Shown here: positions 55,201 through 64,000 of the stretch, one piece after another
Position numbering within the stretch: position 1 is the first letter of the stretch
Layout: every line of letters starts with the position of its first letter
Notes under the pieces: model-generated
Told to the model about the DNA's origin: nothing
Database searches by the model: none
The model's input: only the letters and a program-made list of their open reading frames with translations
Source: Candidatus Marimicrobium litorale
GTDB taxonomy: Bacteria > Pseudomonadota > Gammaproteobacteria > Pseudomonadales > Halieaceae
Reading direction: 5' to 3'
Assembly (NCBI RefSeq): GCF_026262645.1
Contig: NZ_SHNO01000001.1
Coordinates: forward strand, 2,914,001-2,978,000
Length of the DNA stretch: 64,000 nt
Program-made: the position numbers and the translations under genes

Positions 55201-56343
55201 CTATGCCTCCCCTTCAATAACGTTCTTGATGGTCTCGTTGGTGATTTCACCACCGTGGGTAATAATGCAGCCAGGCAGGATGTCGTGTTCGAAGTCGATC
55301 ACGAAGGCTTTCGTTTCCTCGTCCCAACTGTCATCGACAAGACTGTATAGATTGGAGGAGTACATCTGGCTGGCATCTCTCGCCACTTCTCCAGCCAGGT
55401 TGCCCATCCCGATAATAGTAACGCCACCAACATGCACAGTCTCGTTGGGCACCGAGCCTTCCACGTTGCCCCCGGTCTCCGCTGCCATATCAACGATAAC
55501 GGAGCCGGGCGCCATGCCGTCGACCATGTCTTTCGTGACTAGCACGGGAGGTTTACGGCCAAATACTTGTGCAGTAGTGATGAGGACATCGGATTTGGCG
55601 ATGACCTCTTTTTGCGCCTGACGCTGTTTCTCAACCTGCTCGGGCGTTAACTCCTTGGCATAGCCATCAGCGGTTTCGCCGGTCTCTCCCAGATCAATTT
55701 CGAGAAATTTACCACCCAGGGATTGTACTTGTTCTGCCACAACGGGCCGCGTATCAAAGGCGGTGACCTTGGCGCCAAGACGCTTCGCTGTGGCAATGGC
55801 CTGTAATCCGGCAACTCCGGCGCCGATAACGAATACGTTGGCGGGCTTTAACGTGCCTGCGGGTGTCATCATCATCGGAAAGATTCGCGGCAAATGAGCG
55901 GCAGCCTGAATCACCATAACGTAACCCGCGAGGTTGGCCTGGGAGCTCAGCGCATCCATTTTCTGGCTGCGAGTGGTGCGGGGAATCATTTCCATGCTGA
56001 TGGCGGTGATGCCGGCCTCTTTGAACGCGCGGACCAACTCGTGTTCGTTGAATGGGTCCAGATAACTGATATGAATAGCGCCCTTTTTAATTTTATGGAT
56101 ATCTTCGAGCTCGGGTTTGCGCAGTCGCAGTACGATATCGGCACTGCCTAATAGCTCGTCTCGATTGCTCGAGAGCGTGGCGCCAGCCTCGATGTATTCG
56201 TGATCGACGAAGCCGGAAGCGGCCCCCATGCCTGCCTCCACCACGACCTCTGCGCCGGCGCGTACCAGCTTCTTGGTATCGCTCGGGGTGAGGGGTATAC
56301 GGTTCTCCCCTGTGTGAGTTTCTTTGGGAATTGCGATGCGCAT
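55201..56343 (-). CDS. pntAA: NAD(P) transhydrogenase, alpha subunit part 1
   Basis: 380 residues. NAD-binding domain I of the transhydrogenase, related to alanine dehydrogenase: MRIAIPKETHTGENRIPLTP at the start, Rossmann VFVIGAGVAGLQAIATAKRLGA, and the mobile-loop region near QSLGGKFLEID. It is soluble and peripheral to the membrane. First gene of the pntAA-pntAB-pntB operon; GGGAGAA upstream of ATG. Confidence 0.97.
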   Translation of the reverse strand: MRIAIPKETHTGENRIPLTPSDTKKLVRAGAEVVVEAGMGAASGFVDHEYIEAGATLSSNRDELLGSADIVLRLRKPELEDIHKIKKGAIHISYLDPFNEHELVRAFKEAGITAISMEMIPRTTRSQKMDALSSQANLAGYVMVIQAAAHLPRIFPMMMTPAGTLKPANVFVIGAGVAGLQAIATAKRLGAKVTAFDTRPVVAEQVQSLGGKFLEIDLGETGETADGYAKELTPEQVEKQRQAQKEVIAKSDVLITTAQVFGRKPPVLVTKDMVDGMAPGSVIVDMAAETGGNVEGSVPNETVHVGGVTIIGMGNLAGEVARDASQMYSSNLYSLVDDSWDEETKAFVIDFEHDILPGCIITHGGEITNETIKNVIEGEA

Positions 56344-56651
56344 GCGTTAGGTTCTCCCTGAACCAGTGTTATGTTTGGTGTCGGCTGAACCTGGGTCGGT
56401 TAGTCACCTTTCTGGCTCTGCGGCCTCCGGATCAGCGCTACGCTGGTGTGTTTTCGCACCCGCGATTGCAGAGCAGGCGCCGAGATTAGCACAGGCGTCC
56501 CCTCGGTAAAACAATGGCGTACATTGACTCCCGCAGCCGCACACCGCCCTGAGGCGGCTATCCAGCCCGTCGGAGGGGCGCAGAACGCACAATTTAGGGG
56601 ATTTTTGGGTAGAGACGAAGCCAGTACACTAGAAAAGTGAGACCCGAAAGG
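56344..56651. other. Region between pntAA and the helicase gene
   Basis: About 308 bases with no supported gene. It holds the pnt upstream region and the end of the helicase transcript. A possible promoter for pnt is listed separately. No terminator with a T-run is seen after the helicase gene. Confidence 0.5.
56485..56514 (-). promoter_or_regulatory. Possible sigma-70 promoter of the pnt operon
   Basis: Minus strand -35 TTGTTT (56509-56514), 18-base spacer, -10 GCTAAT (56485-56490) with an extended TG before it. It is about 140 bases upstream of pntAA. The match is moderate. Confidence 0.35.
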
Positions 56652-58943
56652 TCATTGCGGGCGCTGTGGCGGCCACTGCCGATAGGTCCACCACGGCGGC
56701 AGAAGCTGGCGGTACGGGGGTTGACGATAGCGGGTGTCGATCAGCAGGGCATTCCCCTTGTCTCGGGCGCTTCTCACCACGCGTCCCAGCGCCTGGTCGA
56801 CCTTCTGCAGGCCGGGATAAATAAAAGTGTACTGAAAGCCAGCGCCGGTGCGCTGTTCGTACCACTCTTGCAATTCACGGGTATCCTGGTTGACCTGGGG
56901 CATGCCGACACCCACCACGGCTACGCTGGCGAGGGCATCTCCGGGCAGGTCAATGCCCTCGCTGAATATGCCCCCCAGAATACAGAACGCGACTATGTCC
57001 CGTTTTTCCTGCAACAGGCTCAGCAGCTCCGCCCGTCTTTCTTCTCCCTCTTGAGGCGCCTGCACCCAAAGTGTGCGACGCGGTTCGAGGTCATCGAGCA
57101 GGCGCAGGCAACTGTGCATGTAACGGTACGAGGGGAAGTAGACGATCCCATTGCCGGGCATGGCTTCCAGCCATTCTCTTAGTAGACTCGCCAGCCGCTG
57201 CAGGGTGTCCTCGCGGTGTCGGTAGCGGGTATCCAGATCGGTGACCAGCCAGACGGCCAGTTGCTCTGTGGCAAATGGAGAGGTGGCTCGGTGGAAGACA
57301 GTATGACTGTCCAGACCCAGGCGCTCACGCGTCCACTCTGGCGGAGATAAGGTGGCGGAGAAGGCGGTTACCGAGTAGGCGCGAGCCTGTCGCTCGGCCA
57401 GCAGTCTGGCAGGATCGAGGCAATTTAGTACCACCAACAGGCTCTGCGGTTCTGTGTCACGTGTATAAACACAGCGATATTCGTCCCCCCACTGCTGCGC
57501 CACTCGAATAAAATGCAGGCTATCGAAGTAGAACTCAGCGAGCACCGGGTGCTGTGACAGAAGCTCAGGATGTGTGGCACAGTCTGCGGATACTTCAGCG
57601 GTAAAATCGATAAGGCCACCTAGCAGCTTCTGTGGCAGAGTATGTTCTGAATGATAGTGTTCGGATTGCCAGTCTTGTTTCTGCAGAGCAAGCAGTTTGC
57701 GATTGACTCGCTCCAGGGCGGGAACGATGCGGGCAGGAGCCTCCCGTCTCGCGCGCATCAGTGCGTTCTTGGACAAACGGGCGCTGTACATTTTTCGCGC
57801 CCGACCAGGGAGGTTGTGGGCCTCGTCCAGCAGCACGCTCCAGCGTGCGCCGCTGGTACTCATCAGGCTCCCCAGTGCGCCATAAAGACTATAAACATAA
57901 TGCTGATCGCCGATCACCGTATCTACCCACGGCAGCAGATCACCCGCCAGCTCATAGGGACATACCTCAAACTGCCGGGCGAGTGATTCCAGATGGACCC
58001 TCGTTAACGCGGGCTCTTTCATGGCGGCATGCAGTGCGTTTGGCAGTTTTTCGTAGTAACCCTTTGCGTACGGGCAATCTTCTCCATGGCAGGCCTTGCC
58101 GGGTGACAGGCAGACCGCTTCCTTTGCGGACAGACTCAGGGCTGTGCCGCGGTAACCGGCAGCGCGAAAATGTGCAAGGGTTTGCTCTGCGCTGCGTCGA
58201 CCAATCGTTTTAGCAGTAACGAAGGCGATACGCTCATGCTTGCCTGTCATCAGCGCCTTTAGCGCGGGGAAAAGAACTGCGGCCGTCTTGCCAATGCCGG
58301 TAGGTGCCTCCATCAGGAGGTGGCGGCCACCAGCGATACATCTATAGGTGGTCTCCGCGATGTCGCGTTGTCCGGCACGAAATTCCCCGTAGGGAAACGC
58401 CAGTGTCGCAAGGCTGGCGTCACGCTGTTTTCGCAGTATGGAAATAAGCTGCAGCCAGCTGGCAAAGCGGGAAAGGGTATCCTGCAGGAAAGCGCGCAGG
58501 GCAGCAGCTGGATAGATTTCTTCCCGATAGTGCTCTTCCTCGTTATCGATATTCAGCCACGTGACTCTCACGCGCAGTGTGGACAGGTTTTCTTTATCGG
58601 CAATCAGGGCGGCATAGATAAGACCTTGCGACAAGTGCAGTTTCGCGATGGCAGGCGGGATACTGTCTGGCTCTACACGGCAGGTCTTGATTTCTTCTAC
58701 CAGTCCTGCCTCAGCGTCGTAGCCATCTGCGCGGCCTTTCAAATGCAGTGTGATGCCGTCCAGCTCGTATCGGGACTCGACCGGATACTCCCGGCGATAA
58801 CTTTCAGGGCGGCGGCTGTACAGGCGCTGGTGTCCGGCGATCCCCTCTGGACCACTCGGGGACGGATTGAAGCGCTGATCGATATCGCCGTGTCGATGAC
58901 AGAAGCGGGCGAGATCGGTGACGCTCACGGAGAACTCAGTCAT
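56652..58943 (-). CDS. DinG/XPD-type Fe-S helicase with N-terminal RecB-like nuclease domain
   Basis: 763 residues. The N-terminus (about 1-170) holds GRADGYDAEAGLVEEIKT, a PD-(D/E)xK pattern (Asp, Glu, x, Lys) of RecB-like nucleases. The superfamily 2 helicase follows: Walker A EAPTGIGKTAAVLFPALKAL, the DEAH-type box LLDEAHNLPGRARK, a Cys set between them (AVCLSPGKACHGEDCP and FEVCPYE) for a probable [4Fe-4S] cluster, and the C-terminal motifs GIFSEGIDLPGD and ALGRVVRS. It overlaps the FAN1-type gene upstream by 8 bases, so the two are probably one operon and act together in DNA repair. XPD/DinG helicases unwind 5' to 3'; polarity here is inferred only. Confidence 0.88.
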   Translation of the reverse strand: MTEFSVSVTDLARFCHRHGDIDQRFNPSPSGPEGIAGHQRLYSRRPESYRREYPVESRYELDGITLHLKGRADGYDAEAGLVEEIKTCRVEPDSIPPAIAKLHLSQGLIYAALIADKENLSTLRVRVTWLNIDNEEEHYREEIYPAAALRAFLQDTLSRFASWLQLISILRKQRDASLATLAFPYGEFRAGQRDIAETTYRCIAGGRHLLMEAPTGIGKTAAVLFPALKALMTGKHERIAFVTAKTIGRRSAEQTLAHFRAAGYRGTALSLSAKEAVCLSPGKACHGEDCPYAKGYYEKLPNALHAAMKEPALTRVHLESLARQFEVCPYELAGDLLPWVDTVIGDQHYVYSLYGALGSLMSTSGARWSVLLDEAHNLPGRARKMYSARLSKNALMRARREAPARIVPALERVNRKLLALQKQDWQSEHYHSEHTLPQKLLGGLIDFTAEVSADCATHPELLSQHPVLAEFYFDSLHFIRVAQQWGDEYRCVYTRDTEPQSLLVVLNCLDPARLLAERQARAYSVTAFSATLSPPEWTRERLGLDSHTVFHRATSPFATEQLAVWLVTDLDTRYRHREDTLQRLASLLREWLEAMPGNGIVYFPSYRYMHSCLRLLDDLEPRRTLWVQAPQEGEERRAELLSLLQEKRDIVAFCILGGIFSEGIDLPGDALASVAVVGVGMPQVNQDTRELQEWYEQRTGAGFQYTFIYPGLQKVDQALGRVVRSARDKGNALLIDTRYRQPPYRQLLPPWWTYRQWPPQRPQ

Positions 58944-60597
58944 CAGCCCAGTTCACCCAGAGAACCTCTGCCGGTATGCCTAGTCGGTCAAAGTAGCGCA
59001 ACCAGCGCTTCTGCCCGTCTTGCAGAGCATCCCCGGGGCCCTTTACTTCAATCAGGCGATAATCGCCGGGCTGCTTGCCCAATGCGATCAGGTCAGGGAA
59101 GCCGCTGCGATTCTCCCGGGGGTCAAACAGGAGGCGTTCGAAAATGGCCACCAAGTGCGCATTGGGAATGAGTTGGCAGCTGTCTCTTACCATTTGCTCA
59201 TCGATATGTCGCCAGTCCGTCCAGTGACAAAAATTGGACTGGTAGCGGCGGTAAGCCTGCGGCAGTAAATCGGACAGACTGCCGTTGAGCAATATGTCGA
59301 CCCTCGCCTCAATCGCGGCCGCACGCCGTTCGCGAAAACCCTGCTCAAAGATATCTGCAGGCCCTCCCTGATAGGGGTGATGAAACACCCCCGGCAGGGG
59401 CATAAAAATTTCTTCCCAGAACGCGAGGCCAAACAGCATATTCATCAACCGATTTTCTACGTAATGCACTGTATGCCAGTTCTGTGAAAGTGATTGCGCA
59501 GCCAGTCTCTCCACTGAGCTGTCGCCCCTTGGTATCGACAGGGCGCAAGTGTTGAACTGATCCCGTCGACGCGTTGTAGCACTGCCCCCGAGCTTGCGTT
59601 CTATCCGCGGCAGGATGCGACCCGCGGCCTCTTGCTCCGCCTCACACCAGGGCGCTTCAATAATCTGCAGGCATAGGCCTTTCGCTTTTCTCCAGTCGCC
59701 GCGTTTCTCCAGAATGCGCGCCTGCCGCTCGCGTGCCGGATGACGCTCACTGTGCCGATAAAGAGAGAGCGCAACGCCGAACTCCTCCATGCGTTCCAGA
59801 TCTCTCGCCAGTCGATTACACAGACTATGGTAGCGTCGCAGGCTGGAACTGTGTTGTACATCAAGCTTGGCCAGTCTGCGGCCTAACCGGGGCAGTGCAT
59901 CCCAGTCTTCCACCGCTAGCGCATCGTAGTGCTCGTCGGCGAATACTGCGCATAGCTGATACTCTTCGACTGCCGCACGATTTTTGAACAGCCTTTCCTT
60001 GCGATTCAGGGAGTAGGGAAAGTATCGCGTGATGCCAATATCCGCGAGCACAAACTCGGTGAGGCTCTGATGGCGGTTGCCAAAAAACAGCAACTGCAGC
60101 AATTCAATGAATTCAAAATGCAGGGGAGTGAGTATGCGGCCGGGCTCGCTTCTGGCGAGGTTTTTTTGCGACGCAGCGGGTGTTAGGTCAAGCGCTTCAA
60201 TAGCGGCTATCAGCTCAGCTTTGCTGCCGTATTTATCGTTAGGCAATTGTGCTGCGAAGGCGCTTTGCAACTCCGCGCGTGTGAAAAGTGCACTCAGCTC
60301 TTCGGGATCAAGTTCCTCGGCCAGCATGGCCATGTTGCTCTCAAGCAGCTCGTCGATGGGCGCGCCGAGCGAACCTATCTCGCTGTATTGAAGCTTGCTC
60401 TCGCGAAACCACGGGCCCGTGCGCGAGATTAAACGGGTATAAAGACACTGACTTCCAAAAGAGAGTGTATAAAAGCACTCCAGCACGGCCTGTTCGTCAC
60501 CAGTGAGAAGATCGCCATAGCGCGCTTCGACCGTTCTGCACAGCCTTAAAAAATTATCGAGGTAGTAGTGTGCCGCCAGTTCGACTGTTTGCTTCAT
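58936..60597 (-). CDS. FAN1-type VRR-NUC nuclease
   Basis: 553 residues, near the length of the Pseudomonas aeruginosa FAN1 (about 559). FAN1 cleaves 5' flaps and acts on interstrand crosslinks. The C-terminal VRR-NUC domain shows Asp in SGFPDLIAL and E-x-K in LIEVKGPGDALQDGQKRWL. The middle TPR-like helices and N-terminal domain (LHFEFIELLQLLFFGNRHQSLTEFVLADIG) fit the family. ATG 60597. It precedes and overlaps the helicase gene. Confidence 0.92.
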   Translation of the reverse strand: MKQTVELAAHYYLDNFLRLCRTVEARYGDLLTGDEQAVLECFYTLSFGSQCLYTRLISRTGPWFRESKLQYSEIGSLGAPIDELLESNMAMLAEELDPEELSALFTRAELQSAFAAQLPNDKYGSKAELIAAIEALDLTPAASQKNLARSEPGRILTPLHFEFIELLQLLFFGNRHQSLTEFVLADIGITRYFPYSLNRKERLFKNRAAVEEYQLCAVFADEHYDALAVEDWDALPRLGRRLAKLDVQHSSSLRRYHSLCNRLARDLERMEEFGVALSLYRHSERHPARERQARILEKRGDWRKAKGLCLQIIEAPWCEAEQEAAGRILPRIERKLGGSATTRRRDQFNTCALSIPRGDSSVERLAAQSLSQNWHTVHYVENRLMNMLFGLAFWEEIFMPLPGVFHHPYQGGPADIFEQGFRERRAAAIEARVDILLNGSLSDLLPQAYRRYQSNFCHWTDWRHIDEQMVRDSCQLIPNAHLVAIFERLLFDPRENRSGFPDLIALGKQPGDYRLIEVKGPGDALQDGQKRWLRYFDRLGIPAEVLWVNWADD

Positions 60598-60936
60598 CGT
60601 CGGTCATCTGTGTTCACAGGGTGGATTAAGTCGCCCCTGCAGCGGATGCTACGCGAACTACTGCAGATTGTCAGACCTGTGTCAGGGTCCTATGCCGTCT
60701 TTTCAGGCAGGTATACGGATTGATTTGGGCCGGCGTAACTCTCAGCAGGCGTAGCCAGCAGTAGGTGCCGAGGCTAGAATGGCGCGTTGCGAAAGAGAAA
60801 TACAGAGCGTTTATTGCGAAACGATGCGCGGCGCCACGGATGCCGACGCTCGCAGTGACCGACGACAGTATGGGGTTTCATAGCTTACCCTCAAACCGAA
60901 TGAGGGCGCATAAGTGGTTACGCGGAGAAAAGCGCG
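60598..60936. other. Divergent region before the FAN1-type and thioesterase genes
   Basis: About 339 bases without a supported gene. It contains promoters of both neighbours. An inverted repeat CTGTGTTCACAG (60607-60618) is too short to be a LexA box (CTGT-N8-ACAG). No tRNA or clear sigma-70 pair is recognised. Confidence 0.5.
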
Positions 60937-61437
60937 ATGAATGAGGAAGCAGTGAAGGGGCCTTTCGATTTTCGCGATCCCTACACACTCAATATGCAGG
61001 TACAGCCGCAAGATATCGACGGCCTCTATCACACCAATAACGGTGTCTATGTCGACTGGTGTCAAAAAGTTGCCTGGGCGCATTCAGTCTCACTTGGCCT
61101 CGATCTGGAGCGGTATCGGGCATTGGACAGGGCGATGGTGATTATTCGCAGCGAATTTGATTACCTGCAGTCCTCCCGGGAGGGCGAAGAGGTGCTGCTG
61201 GCCACCTGGATAACCGAATGGGACGAGAGAATTACCATGCGTCGCGCCTTTCAGGTGATCCGCCCGGCGGACGGCGCCACCCTGCTGCGGGCTCGGATGA
61301 ATTTCGCTTGCATCGAGATATCCAGTGGCAAGCCCCGCCGCATGCCGACTGAGTTTATCGAGGGTTATGGTCCGGCTGTCCTCGGCGGAGCGGTTGCACC
61401 GGATGACGCGACAGATGTTTCAGGCTCGGCAGGATAG
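60937..61437 (+). CDS. Hot-dog-fold acyl-CoA thioesterase
   Basis: 166 residues. The active-site segment DIDGLYHTNNGVYVDWCQ (Asp and Asn as in 4-hydroxybenzoyl-CoA and YbgC-type thioesterases) is near residue 28. The hot-dog helix and strands follow. It hydrolyses an acyl-CoA or acyl-ACP; chain preference is unknown. No polyketide or fatty acid gene is adjacent. Confidence 0.82.
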   Translation: MNEEAVKGPFDFRDPYTLNMQVQPQDIDGLYHTNNGVYVDWCQKVAWAHSVSLGLDLERYRALDRAMVIIRSEFDYLQSSREGEEVLLATWITEWDERITMRRAFQVIRPADGATLLRARMNFACIEISSGKPRRMPTEFIEGYGPAVLGGAVAPDDATDVSGSAG

Positions 61438-61607
61438 AGCATCGCGGACGAGTCTAATTTCTCCTCGCCTGTGGCTTGCGGTAAAAGTGCTTCAGAGGTC
61501 TCTGTTATAGTATTAGGCGACGTATCAGATCCTTGCATTCAGGCTCAAGACTGGGCGGTTGCAAAGGCTAAAGCAACTAGAGAGAAGAAGCTTTCAGGAA
61601 GGCATAC

Positions 61608-62537
61608 ATGGGTGAGAGAGTAATGGCCGAGGACGATAACCAAAACGCCCCTCCCGGCAGGTCATCTCAGCCGCTGATGAAAACGCTGCACGCGGAGCAT
61701 GCGCATATGTCCATGGTCATGCAGGTGTTTAAGGAGCAGCTGGGTGCAATCGAATGCGGTGAGGTGGTTGATACGCACGTTGTCTATGAGGTCATGGATT
61801 ATATGGTCACCTGGCCCGACCGTTTTCATCACCCTCGCGAGGACTTGATCTATGCCCGTGTTGCGGAGATTGATCCCGGTGCTCTGGGTGATGTGGACAC
61901 GCTGCAGCGCGACCATGACAACACGGCACAGGTTGGGCGGCAACTGCTAAAGCTGATCGAAAACTGGCGCTTGGGAGAGGCCGCTGGGTCGGAGGTGGTA
62001 ACGCGCGGTCGCGAGTATATCAGTCATATTTATGAGCATATGAATGTCGAGGAAAAATTGATTTTTCCAAAAGTGGAGGCAACTCTGACCCCGCGCGACT
62101 GGTTCGAACTGTCCGAAGATGACCAGTTGCAAGGTGTTTCAGATTCCGTATTCGGGCCGCAAGTACAAAGAGAGTTTCGCAATATGGCGCGTAAATTACG
62201 CAGAGGTGTGCGCCGGTCAGTAGAACGCGGCACCATGGTAGAGTGGATCGGCCTGGATGCATTTATGGAGTCTTTTGAGGTGGTGTCTATTGCCTATGAT
62301 TCGGCCCGTAGCACCGCAGAGACCCACATGCGAGACGCATTGAATGACGCTTTTGGTTACTTCCGGAAAGCGCCCTTGTCTGCTCCGGTGCGCTGTGCCG
62401 CTAACAACACGCGGCTAACTTTTCGTCTGCTTGGAGACATCGCTGAAATCTCCCTCGAGACACTTGATGACCTGTCGCGTGTCAACCAGGCACGTAAGGA
62501 CCGGATGCGTCTGCTGAGCCGGGAAGCTCGCCGTTAG
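61608..62537 (+). CDS. Hemerythrin-domain protein
   Basis: 309 residues. Diiron ligands in the N-terminal half: His in LHAEHAHM, HHPRED, QRDHDN and YEHMNVEEKLIFPKVE, which is the full hemerythrin HHE set. The C-terminal part (about 185-300) is helical and has no recognised domain. It probably binds O2 or NO, or handles iron. ATG 61608 has AGGAAGG upstream; an ATG at 61623 is also in frame. Its end overlaps the convergent ABC gene by 56 bases. Confidence 0.82.
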   Translation: MGERVMAEDDNQNAPPGRSSQPLMKTLHAEHAHMSMVMQVFKEQLGAIECGEVVDTHVVYEVMDYMVTWPDRFHHPREDLIYARVAEIDPGALGDVDTLQRDHDNTAQVGRQLLKLIENWRLGEAAGSEVVTRGREYISHIYEHMNVEEKLIFPKVEATLTPRDWFELSEDDQLQGVSDSVFGPQVQREFRNMARKLRRGVRRSVERGTMVEWIGLDAFMESFEVVSIAYDSARSTAETHMRDALNDAFGYFRKAPLSAPVRCAANNTRLTFRLLGDIAEISLETLDDLSRVNQARKDRMRLLSREARR

Positions 62538-64000
62538 TGAGTCCGGGCTCTCGAAACTGGAGGTTGGCAAGCCTTGCATAGAGCGTGCACTCCTCCAGCA
62601 GCTGCGAGTGGCTGCCGGTGGCGACCAGTTGCCCAACGTCAAGCACGGCAATTTTGTCTGCGTGGAGTATGGTAGACAGGCGGTGGGCGATAATCACCGT
62701 GGTGCGGTTCTGCATCAGCTCCTGCAGTGCGAGCTGCACCTGATATTCACTCTCCGTATCCAGCGCGCTGGTAGCTTCATCCAGCAGTAAAATCTTTGGA
62801 TCGTTGAGAATGGCACGCGCGAGGGCGATGCGTTGGCGCTGGCCACCGGACAGGCGCACACCCATTTCTCCGAGATGGCTCTGGTAGCCGTCGGGTAGTG
62901 CGGTGATAAAGTCGTGGGCATGCGCAGCACGTGCCGCAGCCTGTATTTCGTCGTCTGATGCGTCGGGGTTTCCGTAGGCGATGTTGTAGCGGACGTCCCC
63001 GGTGAAGAGCGCCGGCTGCTGCGGCACCAGCGCGACGTTTTCTCGAAGCTGCTGTAAGCTGAAATCTCTGATGTCCTGACCATCCAGCAGTATGCGCCCT
63101 ATCCCGGGGTCGTAGAAGCGCAACAGCAACTCGAAAACCGTGGATTTCCCCGCGCCTGAGGGCCCGACGAGGGCGAGACTTTTGCCCGCCTCTATACTCA
63201 AACTGAAATTCTCCAGCGCGGCCTGCTCCGGGCGAGTGGGATAGCAGAACGTCACCCGGTCTATTCGCAGCTCTGGTTGCTCGCTACTGGTCGCGGTTAC
63301 GTCCCCCTCAGGATCATTTATCAGACTCTCTGTATGGATGAGCTCAACCAGCCTCTCGGCAGCGCCGGCTGCACGTTGCAGGTCACCCCAAACCTCTGAG
63401 ATTGTGGTGACGCCCGTGCCAACCATGATGGCGTAGAACACGAAGGCTCCGAGTTCGCCACCGCTCATTTGCCCGGTGATGACGTCCTGCCCCCCCTCCC
63501 ACAACATGCCGGACATGCCGGCAAACAGTAACAATATGGCACCACAAACAAGCATAGAGCGTTGCCATATTCGTCTCTGCGCTATGCTAAAGGCGCGTTC
63601 CACCTCATGATTGAAAGCGTCAGACTCAAATGCTTCACGGGTATAACTTTGTACCACACGAATATTTTGTATGACCTCTCCTGCGTAGCTGCCGACACTC
63701 GCGATGCTGTCCTGGCTCTGGTTGGATAGTCTCCTGACTCGCCGCCCGAACACCAGAATGGGCAACAGCACCAGCGGTACGCCCAGCGCGATAATCATGC
63801 TTAGCTTCAGGTTTGTGATAAACATCATGACCAAGGCGCCTGTGGTGGTCAGACCCGAGCGCAGCGCCATACTAAAGGATGAGCCTATGATAGTTTGCAG
63901 CAAGGTCGTGTCGGTTGTAATGCGCGACATGATTTCCAAACTGCGGTTGGTTTCAAAAAATCCCGGGTGGAGCCGCACAATATTGTCGAACACTTGTTTA
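62482..64000 (-). CDS. ABC exporter (MsbA-like half-transporter), 5' end outside the window
   Basis: The frame is open through the window end, so the N-terminal membrane helices lie outside; at least 505 codons are inside. The remaining transmembrane part is followed by an ATPase: Walker A VGPSGAGKST, Q-loop LVPQQPALF, signature RLSGGQRQRIALARA, Walker B ILLLDEATSALD and the switch His in IIAHRLST. Half-transporters of this kind form dimers and export lipids, drugs or peptides; the substrate cannot be told. It overlaps the 3' end of the hemerythrin gene on the other strand. Confidence 0.92.
   Translation of the reverse strand, partial: KQVFDNIVRLHPGFFETNRSLEIMSRITTDTTLLQTIIGSSFSMALRSGLTTTGALVMMFITNLKLSMIIALGVPLVLLPILVFGRRVRRLSNQSQDSIASVGSYAGEVIQNIRVVQSYTREAFESDAFNHEVERAFSIAQRRIWQRSMLVCGAILLLFAGMSGMLWEGGQDVITGQMSGGELGAFVFYAIMVGTGVTTISEVWGDLQRAAGAAERLVELIHTESLINDPEGDVTATSSEQPELRIDRVTFCYPTRPEQAALENFSLSIEAGKSLALVGPSGAGKSTVFELLLRFYDPGIGRILLDGQDIRDFSLQQLRENVALVPQQPALFTGDVRYNIAYGNPDASDDEIQAAARAAHAHDFITALPDGYQSHLGEMGVRLSGGQRQRIALARAILNDPKILLLDEATSALDTESEYQVQLALQELMQNRTTVIIAHRLSTILHADKIAVLDVGQLVATGSHSQLLEECTLYARLANLQFREPGLTNGELPGSADASGPYVPG

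Noticed and set aside
60607..60618. LexA (SOS) box before the FAN1-type gene
   Set aside because: CTGTGTTCACAG is 12 bases, while the LexA box needs CTGT-N8-ACAG over 16 bases.

Overview
The window looks like chromosomal DNA of a marine gammaproteobacterium, probably of the Cellvibrionales/Halieaceae type. This is inferred from gene content and order: glnA with a DUF4124 gene and ntrBC, gpmI-envC-ctpA opposite rhodanese-grxC-secB, parC next to an AhpA/YtjB-like gene and serB, rdgC next to mnmH-selD, and split pntAA-pntAB-pntB. Base composition is moderately GC-rich and even. I see no insertion sequence, prophage, CRISPR array or rRNA. One tRNA gene (tRNA-Phe) is present. Layout: 1-6.0 kb holds small accessory genes (DUF1643 protein cut by the window edge, Nudix hydrolase, a frame-broken small membrane protein, AlkB-type dioxygenase, cupin, YceI) and a large octaheme cytochrome c with TPRs. 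6.0-10.3 kb holds a glutamine amidotransferase, a stand-alone adenylating enzyme, a glyoxalase and a KstD-like flavoprotein. 10.6-14.8 kb is rdgC, mnmH and a selD fused to an NADH-dehydrogenase-like domain, which together make the selenophosphate and 2-selenouridine route. 14.8-24.6 kb holds a Tat-exported sulfatase with an altered active-site motif, a K+ channel-like protein, an MscS channel, an esterase, a DUF3080 lipoprotein and two large lipoproteins, one with a haloalkane-dehalogenase domain. 24.6-26.5 kb holds a 68-bp tandem repeat carrying copies of the 3' end of tRNA-Phe, the tRNA-Phe gene, yggX and mutY. 26.6-29.4 kb is hisBHAF. 29.4-35.6 kb is ctpA-envC-gpmI facing rhodanese-grxC-secB, then trmL. 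35.6-41 kb is the nitrogen control block ntrBC, DUF4124 and glnA, with recognisable sigma-54 promoters and NtrC sites before both ntrB and glnA. 41.2-53.5 kb holds typA, dtd, elaA, a cNMP-domain protein, parC, an AhpA/YtjB-like sensor, serB, a PilZ-like protein, efp and epmA. 53.5-56.3 kb is the pnt operon. 56.6-60.6 kb is an overlapping pair coding for an Fe-S superfamily 2 helicase with an N-terminal RecB-like nuclease domain and a FAN1-type VRR-NUC nuclease. 60.9-64 kb holds a thioesterase, a hemerythrin protein and an ABC exporter cut by the window end. Functionally the window mixes housekeeping (histidine, glutamine and serine synthesis, translation factors, topoisomerase IV, transhydrogenase), DNA repair (AlkB, RdgC, MutY, FAN1 with its helicase, Nudix) and exported enzymes. 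No obvious whole new defence or biosynthetic system stands out. The least ordinary items are the tRNA-Phe 3'-end tandem repeat, the sulfatase with a non-canonical cysteine motif, the two-lipoprotein dehalogenase locus, the FAN1-helicase pair and the broken small membrane gene.
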